Positions 58,796 to 64,000 of a stretch of 64,000 bases of DNA are shown one piece after another. Origin of the DNA: JAWKIW01 sp046331175 (lineage in GTDB: Bacteria; Actinomycetota; Acidimicrobiia; Acidimicrobiales; Acidimicrobilacustridaceae); the NCBI GenBank assembly GCA_046331175.1, contig JAXLRI010000006.1:1-64000 (forward strand), read 5' to 3'. The position numbers and the translations under genes were made by a program. The notes under the pieces were generated by a model. It was not told the origin of the DNA. It saw only the letters and a program-made list of their open reading frames with translations, and did not search any database. Position 1 is the first letter of the stretch; the number at the start of each line of letters is the position of its first letter.

Positions 58796-59575
58796 TCAGG
58801 ACCCGGTCGCCACCTCGGCGGCCGGCCCATCGACGCCGGGGGGACGGTTGGCGAAGGCGTCGAGGCGGTCCTGCTCGGCCTGGTCGAACGGCGCAGCGGC
58901 CGCCACCGGCCCGTCCTTCGCCTCCGCCGGCCGGTCGGGCCCCGGGGCGATCGTTGCCGGGGACGACCGGCGGCCGGAGCCGTCGCGGACCTCGTAGTCG
59001 GGGGCGTGCTCGGGACGGACCCGGCCGTCGGCGTCGAGCAGCCAGGGGGGCGCCATGCGGCGGGGCACGACCACGCGACCCGGCTCGTCGTAGGTCCCGA
59101 ACGCCCGGTCCCACACGGTGGTGGTCACCCCGTGGTTGCGCCGGGGGCTGCCGAAGTGGTGCTGCAGGTGGCTGCGCCGGATGCGACGCCCGTACTCGGT
59201 GGCCGGGGCATGGGTGTGGGCCCGGCGGTGCAGCACCTCGTAGCCGAGGTAGGTGCCGACCAGCCCGGCGGTGAAGGCCACGCCCTGGCGACGGCCGACC
59301 AGGCGCCACGACAGTGGCAGCACCACGGCGGTGTAGGCGGCGGCGGACAGGGCCTTGGCGGTGGCCGGCGCGTAGTACGTGACGTCGGCGTGGTGCTTCA
59401 GGTGCTCGCGCGACGCCATGCCGCGGCCCTTCATCTCGTGCATGGCGAAGCGGTGCAGCAGGTACTCGGTGGCCGTCCAGCCCGCGGCACCCGCCGCCAG
59501 CGCCGGAGCGCGGCGACCGACGCCCACCAGCACCGATCCGATCCACCCGGTCCGCCGGGCTCGCTGCTCCCCCAC
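58796..59575 (-). CDS. Fatty acid hydroxylase / sterol desaturase family protein
   Basis: A 259-residue membrane protein with histidine clusters EYLLHRFAMH, EHLKHH, EVLHRRAH and HLQHHF, which bind a di-iron centre. Two or three hydrophobic stretches are present. Related enzymes hydroxylate fatty acids or carotenoids with oxygen; the substrate is unknown. The C-terminal about 80 residues are charged and disordered. It interrupts the usual map-infA order in the ribosomal region. GTG start at 59575. Confidence 0.88.
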   Translation of the reverse strand: MGEQRARRTGWIGSVLVGVGRRAPALAAGAAGWTATEYLLHRFAMHEMKGRGMASREHLKHHADVTYYAPATAKALSAAAYTAVVLPLSWRLVGRRQGVAFTAGLVGTYLGYEVLHRRAHTHAPATEYGRRIRRSHLQHHFGSPRRNHGVTTTVWDRAFGTYDEPGRVVVPRRMAPPWLLDADGRVRPEHAPDYEVRDGSGRRSSPATIAPGPDRPAEAKDGPVAAAAPFDQAEQDRLDAFANRPPGVDGPAAEVATGS

Positions 59576-59628
59576 CCCCCCATTCTGGCCCGGGGACGCG
59601 GCGCCGCGCCCGTCGACACGCCCGGAGG

Positions 59629-60378
59629 TCAGGCGACGTCGGCGACGGTGAGGATCTCGGGGCCGTGCTCGGTGACGGCGATGGTGTGCTCCCAGTGCGC
59701 CGACAGCGACCCGTCGACGGTGACGACCGACCAGCCGTCGTCGAGCAGCTCGACCTCGGGCCCGCCGACGTTCACCATCGGCTCGACGGCGAACACGTCG
59801 CCCACCCGCAGCTTCGGCCCCGTGCCGGCCTTGCCGTAGTTGGGCACGTCGGGCGCCTCGTGCATGGCCGCACCGATCCCGTGGCCGACGTACTCGCGGA
59901 CCACGGCGAACCCGCCCCGCTCGACGACGCGCTGCACGGCGTTGCCCACGTCGCCCAGGCGGCCACCGGGCTCCAGGCGATCGATGCCGGCGAGCAGCGA
60001 CCGGCGGGTCACCTCGATGAGCTCGGCGGCCTGGGCCGACGCCGTCCCGACCGGGGCGGTGAAGGCGGCGTCGCCGTGCCAGCCGTCGACCACGGCGCCG
60101 CAGTCGATGGCGACGATGTCGCCCTCCTCGAGGACGCGGTCGTCGGGGATCCCGTGCACCACCACGTCGTTGGGCGACGCGCAGATGACGGCCGGGTAGC
60201 CGTGGTAGCCGAGGAAGTTCGACTGGGCACCTCGGCGATCGAGCACCTCGCGCGCGATGGCGTCGAGGTGGGACGTGGTGACGCCCGGCGCCAGGGCCAG
60301 GCGGATCCGCTCGTGCATCTCGGCCACCACCCGGCCGGCCCGGCGCATGACCGCGATCTGGTCGGGGGTCTTGGGCAC
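59629..60378 (-). CDS. map: Methionine aminopeptidase type I
   Basis: The 249-residue enzyme removes the initiator Met. The metal ligands fit: Asp in AIDCGAVVDGWHGDAAFT, His in YVGHGIGAAMHEAPDVPNYG, Glu in VFAVEPMVNVG and Glu in SAHWEHTIAVTE. It follows adk after 6 bases. GTG start at 60378. Confidence 0.97.
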   Translation of the reverse strand: MPKTPDQIAVMRRAGRVVAEMHERIRLALAPGVTTSHLDAIAREVLDRRGAQSNFLGYHGYPAVICASPNDVVVHGIPDDRVLEEGDIVAIDCGAVVDGWHGDAAFTAPVGTASAQAAELIEVTRRSLLAGIDRLEPGGRLGDVGNAVQRVVERGGFAVVREYVGHGIGAAMHEAPDVPNYGKAGTGPKLRVGDVFAVEPMVNVGGPEVELLDDGWSVVTVDGSLSAHWEHTIAVTEHGPEILTVADVA

Positions 60379-60384
60379 GACGGG

Positions 60385-61029
60385 TCAGGCGCCGCCGAGG
60401 AAGGCGTCGACGGCGGCGACCACGCGGCCGAACACCTCGTCGGGCGAGCCGACCCCGTCGACCTCGACGAGCAGCCCCTTCTCCTGGAACAGCAGGATGG
60501 CCGGGACGGTCTTGGCCAGGTAGTCCTCGAGCCGGGCCGCGATGGCCGCCGGCGTGTCGTCGTCGCGCTGGACGATGAGGGTGCCGTCTTCGGGGCAGAT
60601 GCCGTCGATCGCCTCAGGATCGGTGGCGGTGAAGATGTGGCCCTTCTGGCAGACCCGCCGGGCCGAGAGGCGCTTGTGCACGAGCGCCTCGGGCACCCGG
60701 AGGTCGACGGCCACGTCGACCCGCTCGCGGGCGAGCAGGGCCTCGGCCTGGGGGCGGGTCCTGGGGAAGCCGTCGAGCAGGAAGCCGTGGGCGGCGACGT
60801 CGGGCTGAGCGAAGCGCTCGCCGATCACCTCGAGCATCAGCTCGTCGGGCACCAGCTGACCGGCGTCGATGATGGCCTTGACCTTGTCGCCCATGGGACT
60901 GCCCTCGGCGACCGCGGCGCGCAGCATGTCGCCGGTGGAGATGTGCGGCGCGCCGTAGTGCTCGGCCATCCGCACGGCCTGGGTCCCCTTCCCAGCACCC
61001 TGTCGGCCGAACAGCACGAGCCTCAGCAC
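60385..61029 (-). CDS. adk: Adenylate kinase
   Basis: A 214-residue enzyme (ATP + AMP to 2 ADP). It begins LRLVLFGRQGAGKGTQAVRM (P-loop) with ISTGDMLRAAV, a LLDGFPRTRPQAEALL motif and the RRVCQKGHIFTATDPEA lid carrying one cysteine, a second lying in DGICPEDG. Only two of the four Cys of a zinc lid are present, so zinc may not be bound. It lies after secY by 36 bases. Confidence 0.97.
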   Translation of the reverse strand: MLRLVLFGRQGAGKGTQAVRMAEHYGAPHISTGDMLRAAVAEGSPMGDKVKAIIDAGQLVPDELMLEVIGERFAQPDVAAHGFLLDGFPRTRPQAEALLARERVDVAVDLRVPEALVHKRLSARRVCQKGHIFTATDPEAIDGICPEDGTLIVQRDDDTPAAIAARLEDYLAKTVPAILLFQEKGLLVEVDGVGSPDEVFGRVVAAVDAFLGGA

Positions 61030-61065
61030 GATGTCCCCTCACCCCTGGTCATGGCCGGCGACGTC

Positions 61066-62385
61066 CTACTTGAGGAAGCCCTCGTAGTTCCGCATCATCA
61101 GCTGGCTGTCGATCTGCTTCATCGTCTCGAGGGCGACACCCACGGCGATGAGGATCGAGATGCCCGAGAACGAGACCTGCTGACCCGGAAGGAAGGTGGT
61201 GAGCGCCCAGGAGGGGATCAGGGCCACGGCGGCGATGAACAGCGCGCCGGGGAAGGTGATGCGGGAGAGGATCTTGGCGAGGTAGTGCTCGGTCTGGGGA
61301 CCGGGGCGGACGCCGGGGATGAAGCCGCCCTGCTTGCGGATGGTGTCGGCCTGCTTGGCGGGGTCGAAGGTGATCGCCGTGTAGAAGTAGGCGAAGGCGA
61401 TGATGAGCAGGCCGAACAGGGTGAGGTGGACCCACGAGTCGGGCTTGACGACGTAGTCGTTGATGAAGCTCTGGACCTTGGCACCCCAGCTGTCGGGCTC
61501 GGAGGGCAGCACGAACGACAGGAGCTGGGGGAGGTACAGGACCGAGCTGGCGAAGATGATCGGGATGACGCCCGACTGGTTGACCTTCAGCGGGATGTAG
61601 GTGGACTGGCCGCCGTACATGCGCCGGCCGACCACGCGCTTGGCGAACTGCACCGGGATGCGGCGCTGGCCCTGTTCCACGAAGACGATGGCCACGAGGA
61701 TGAACAGGAAGCCGATCAGCACGCCGACCATGGCGCCCCAGCCGCCGGCAGCGCGGATCTGGCCGAGCTGGGCGGGGATGGTGGACACCACCGAGGCGAA
61801 GATCAGCAGCGACATGCCGTTGCCGATGCCCTTCTGCGTGACGAGCTCGCCGAGCCACATGAGCAGGGCGGTGCCGGCGGTGAGGGTGAGGACGATCAGC
61901 AGCACGTGCCACACGTCGAACTCGAGCAGGACGTTGCGGCCGACGCCCTGCAGCTGGCCGAAGCCGCCGCCGCCGTTGTGGAGCACCACGCTCAGGCCGG
62001 TGGCCTGCATCGCCGCGATGGCGATGGTGAGGTAGCGGGTCCACTGGGTGATCTTGCGCTGGCCGACCGCGCCCTGGTTCTGCCACTGCTCGAGCTTGGG
62101 GATCACCACCGCCAGGATCTGCATGATGATCGAGGAGGTGATGTACGGCATGATCCCGAGCGCGAACACCGAGAAGCGGGTGAGCGCGCCGCCGGAGAAC
62201 AGCTGGAGGAACGCCAGCACGCCACCGGATTCGGCCGACTTCTGCAGCTCCTGCAGGGCGTCGACGTCGACGCCGGGGGCCGGGATGTAGGCGCCGAAGC
62301 GGTACACCGCGATGACGGCCAGCGTGAAGAGGATCTTGTTGCGGAGGTCGGGGACCTTGAGGACGTTCTTCAGGCTGGAGAGCAC
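61066..62385 (-). CDS. secY: Preprotein translocase subunit SecY
   Basis: A 439-residue membrane channel with ten transmembrane segments. It has FGAYIPAPGVDVDALQEL at the N-terminus and a plug region after TM1, later GIGNGMSLLIFASVVSTIPA, VVGRRMYGGQSTYIPLKVNQ and SGVIPIIFASSVLYLPQ. It moves unfolded proteins across the membrane with SecA. The usual rplO-secY-adk order is kept. Confidence 0.98.
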   Translation of the reverse strand: MLSSLKNVLKVPDLRNKILFTLAVIAVYRFGAYIPAPGVDVDALQELQKSAESGGVLAFLQLFSGGALTRFSVFALGIMPYITSSIIMQILAVVIPKLEQWQNQGAVGQRKITQWTRYLTIAIAAMQATGLSVVLHNGGGGFGQLQGVGRNVLLEFDVWHVLLIVLTLTAGTALLMWLGELVTQKGIGNGMSLLIFASVVSTIPAQLGQIRAAGGWGAMVGVLIGFLFILVAIVFVEQGQRRIPVQFAKRVVGRRMYGGQSTYIPLKVNQSGVIPIIFASSVLYLPQLLSFVLPSEPDSWGAKVQSFINDYVVKPDSWVHLTLFGLLIIAFAYFYTAITFDPAKQADTIRKQGGFIPGVRPGPQTEHYLAKILSRITFPGALFIAAVALIPSWALTTFLPGQQVSFSGISILIAVGVALETMKQIDSQLMMRNYEGFLK

Positions 62386-62418
62386 CGGGGTCTCCCGGGG
62401 TGGCGGCAGGTCCCGCCG

Positions 62419-62447
62419 ACGCTAGACCACCCTCCCCGGCACTGCCA
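62419..62447 (-). promoter_or_regulatory. Possible internal secY promoter
   Basis: TGGCAG (62442-62447), 17 bases, TAGCGT (62419-62424) on the minus strand, in the 145-base gap between rplO and secY. The -35 is weak. Confidence 0.35.
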
Positions 62448-62530
62448 GACGGGTGACGAGCGCTCGCGGGCCCGGCCTCGGGCGGTCGGGGCGGCACCGG
62501 GAGCGGGTCGCGACCGAGGTCGCGAGCCGA

Positions 62531-63019
62531 TCAGCGGTTGGCGAACTGGTTGCCCTTGGCCGGCGGACGCCGGTCGCCCCACGGCTTGGGGAGGACCTCG
62601 ACGGACCCGCCCGCCGCCGTGATGGCGGCCTCGGCGGCCCTGGAGAAGGCGTGAGCCGACACCCGCACCGGCCGCGTGATCTGGCCGCGACCGAGGATCT
62701 TCACCAGGGCGCCCTTGTGCACGAGGCCGTGCTCGTGGAGGACCTCGGGGGTCACCTCGTCGAGCCCGGAGGCGTCGAGGGTGTCGAGGTTGATGCCCTG
62801 GTACTCGACCCGGAACGGGTTGTTGAAGCCCTTGAGCTTGGGCACCCGCATGTGCAGCGGGAGCTGGCCGCCCTCGAAGCCGACGGGGATGGTGTCGCGC
62901 GCGCCCTGGCCCTTGGTGCCGCGGCCGGCGGTCTTGCCGCCCTTGCCGCCGATGCCGCGACCGACGCGCTTGCGGCGCTTGGTGGAGCCCTCGGCGGGCT
63001 TCAGATCGTGGACCTTCAC
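62531..63019 (-). CDS. rplO: 50S ribosomal protein L15
   Basis: A 162-residue protein with KRVGRGIGGKGGKTAGRGTK, GFEGGQLPLHMRVPKLKGF and VKILGRGQITRPVRVSAHAF. The GTG at 63019 overlaps the rpmD stop by 4 bases (GTGA). Confidence 0.97.
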   Translation of the reverse strand: MKVHDLKPAEGSTKRRKRVGRGIGGKGGKTAGRGTKGQGARDTIPVGFEGGQLPLHMRVPKLKGFNNPFRVEYQGINLDTLDASGLDEVTPEVLHEHGLVHKGALVKILGRGQITRPVRVSAHAFSRAAEAAITAAGGSVEVLPKPWGDRRPPAKGNQFANR

Positions 63020-63213
63020 GACGAACCGTCCTTGTCGTCGACCTCTTCGACCGTGATCAGGTGCGGGACCCGGGCGATCATGCCGCGGATCTCGGGGCGG
63101 TCGGGGAGGGTGTGGCTGGCGCCGATGCGGCCGAGGCCGAGCGCCCGGAGCGTGCCCCGGTGCTTGGGCTTGGTGCCGATCGACGAGCGGACCTGGGTGA
63201 CCTTGATCGCCAT
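63016..63213 (-). CDS. rpmD: 50S ribosomal protein L30
   Basis: A 65-residue protein: IKVTQVRSSIGTKPKHRGTL, then RALGLGRIGASHTLPDRPEI and a conserved end. ATG at 63213 overlaps the rpsE stop by one base (TGATG). Confidence 0.96.
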   Translation of the reverse strand: MAIKVTQVRSSIGTKPKHRGTLRALGLGRIGASHTLPDRPEIRGMIARVPHLITVEEVDDKDGSS

Positions 63214-63776
63214 CACGCCACCTCGTCGGGCACGTGCGGGCCCCGCTGGGTCTCCTCGTAGGCCCTGAGGAGGCCGGTGGGGACGAACTCGGCGGGGTCG
63301 AGGCCGCGCAGGCGGGCGACCTCGTCGGGGCGGCGCAGCGACTGGAGGCCGGCGATGGTGGCCCGGGCCACGTTGATGTGGTTGGACGAGCCCAGCGACT
63401 TGCACAGCACGTCGTGGATCCCGGCCTCCTCGAGGATCGCCCGGGCGGCGCCACCGGCGATCACGCCGGTGCCGGGGGCGGCGGGCTTGAGCAGCACGCG
63501 GCCGGCGCCGGTCTCGCCGAGCACCGGGTGGGTGATGGTGGAGCCGGCGAGCGGCACGGCGAAGAGGTTCTTGCGCGCCTCCTCGGTGCCCTTCTGGATG
63601 GCGAGGGGCACCTCCTTGGCCTTGCCGTACCCGAGGCCGACGTGGCCGGCGCCGTCACCGATCACCACCAGGGCGGTGAACGAGAAGCGGCGGCCGCCCT
63701 TGACGACCTTGGCGACCCGGTTGATGTTGATCACCCGGGAGTCGCGCAGGGCGATCTCGTTGAGGTTGAGGGGCAT
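63213..63776 (-). CDS. rpsE: 30S ribosomal protein S5
   Basis: A 187-residue 30S protein with the S5 domain (VININRVAKVVKGGRRFSFT, VVIGDGAGHVGLGYGKAKEV) and AAPGTGVIAGGAARAILEEAG. The C-terminus is about 15 residues longer than common forms. ATG at 63776. Confidence 0.97.
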   Translation of the reverse strand: MPLNLNEIALRDSRVININRVAKVVKGGRRFSFTALVVIGDGAGHVGLGYGKAKEVPLAIQKGTEEARKNLFAVPLAGSTITHPVLGETGAGRVLLKPAAPGTGVIAGGAARAILEEAGIHDVLCKSLGSSNHINVARATIAGLQSLRRPDEVARLRGLDPAEFVPTGLLRAYEETQRGPHVPDEVA

Positions 63777-64000
63777 CAGAACTCCAGACCTGCGTCTCGG
63801 GCGGCGTCGGCCACGGCGGCGACACGACCCTGGTAGAGGAACCCACCCCGGTCGAACACCACGCTGGTGACGCCGGCATCCTTGGCCCGCTGGGCGACCA
63901 GCTCGCCGACCCGCTTGGCGGCGTCGACGTTGCTCGTGCCGCCCGCCGAGCGCACGGTCGGCTCGACGGTGGAGGCGGCGGCCAGGGTGCGACCGGCGAT
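63776..64000 (-). CDS. rplR: 50S ribosomal protein L18 (partial)
   Basis: The C-terminal 74 residues of L18, which binds 5S rRNA. It shows VDAAKRVGELVAQRAKDAGV and FDRGGFLYQGRVAAVADAAR ending GLEF. The gene continues beyond the right edge of the window, so its start is missing. Its TGA overlaps the rpsE ATG by one base. Confidence 0.95.
   Translation of the reverse strand: MAGRTLAAASTVEPTVRSAGGTSNVDAAKRVGELVAQRAKDAGVTSVVFDRGGFLYQGRVAAVADAARDAGLEF

Noticed and set aside
59665..62622. 985-codon plus-strand frame over map, adk and secY
   Set aside because: Composition (Gly, His, Val, Asp-rich) and the three clear genes on the other strand show it is a shadow.

Overview
The window is a dense, very GC-rich (roughly 73% by eye) bacterial chromosome segment with about 65 protein genes, almost no spare DNA, and no rRNA, tRNA, insertion sequence, prophage or CRISPR array that I can see. 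Third codon positions are almost all G or C. GTG starts are common, and many genes have a TANNNT box 6-9 bases before the start codon, which is the leaderless-mRNA pattern of Actinobacteria. An F420-type LLM oxidoreductase, a mycothiol-isomerase-like (DinB/MDMPI) protein, a GuaB3-type IMPDH paralogue, a PcrA with a C-terminal Tudor-like domain and a CIRCE-controlled groESL all fit an actinobacterium. Overall texture suggests the Acidimicrobiia, but that placement is an inference.

Layout. 1-9.3 kb: purN-purH, a D-aminoacylase-like amidohydrolase with a GNAT protein, sucCD, clpP, and a divergent SRPBCC-arsR pair whose control region overlaps the clpP promoter. 9.3-18.2 kb: an FKBP lipoprotein, a free-standing B12-binding domain, two exported or membrane proteins of unknown role, an acyl-CoA ligase and pcrA. 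18.4-21.3 kb: two tandem paralogues of unknown function, each with a conserved N-terminal domain, a Pro/Ala linker and two modules that look like PII (GlnB) T-loop domains. This is the best candidate for an undescribed system. 21.3-32.9 kb: dienelactone hydrolase, LLM oxidoreductase, guaB3-guaA, small unknown proteins, a methyltransferase, an epoxide-hydrolase-like enzyme, a PAP2 phosphatase, a Nudix enzyme and a K+ channel. 32.9-52.1 kb: groES-groEL under CIRCE, then the block tsaD-rimI-tsaB-tsaE-udg (t6A tRNA modification and uracil repair), an old-yellow-enzyme-type reductase, a P1 peptidase, a frameshifted GTDC1-like glycosyltransferase, alr, a CBS protein, nnr, an acpS-VOC fusion, a giant glmS and glmM. 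52.1-64 kb: a secreted propeller-like protein, then the end of the ribosomal superoperon in the order rplR-rpsE-rpmD-rplO-secY-adk-map-(fatty acid hydroxylase)-infA-rpmJ-rpsM-rpsK-rpsD-rpoA-rplQ-truA-rplM-rpsI, transcribed right to left. rplR runs off the right edge.

How it works together. The right half makes the translation machinery (ribosomal proteins, IF-1, RNA polymerase alpha, SecY, methionine aminopeptidase) and cell-wall precursors (glmS, glmM, alr), with chaperonins and tRNA t6A synthesis between. The left half supplies purines (purN, purH, guaA), the TCA step succinyl-CoA to succinate, and proteolysis (clpP). Regulation that can be read directly includes CIRCE at groES, a pair of identical inverted repeats at the arsR/clpP divergent region, convergent hairpin terminators, and many leaderless promoters.

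No gene-free stretch exceeds 300 bases. The largest (2282-2527, 18219-18478, 19679-19950) are described in the entries. All functional names come from motif recognition by eye; no database search was run.
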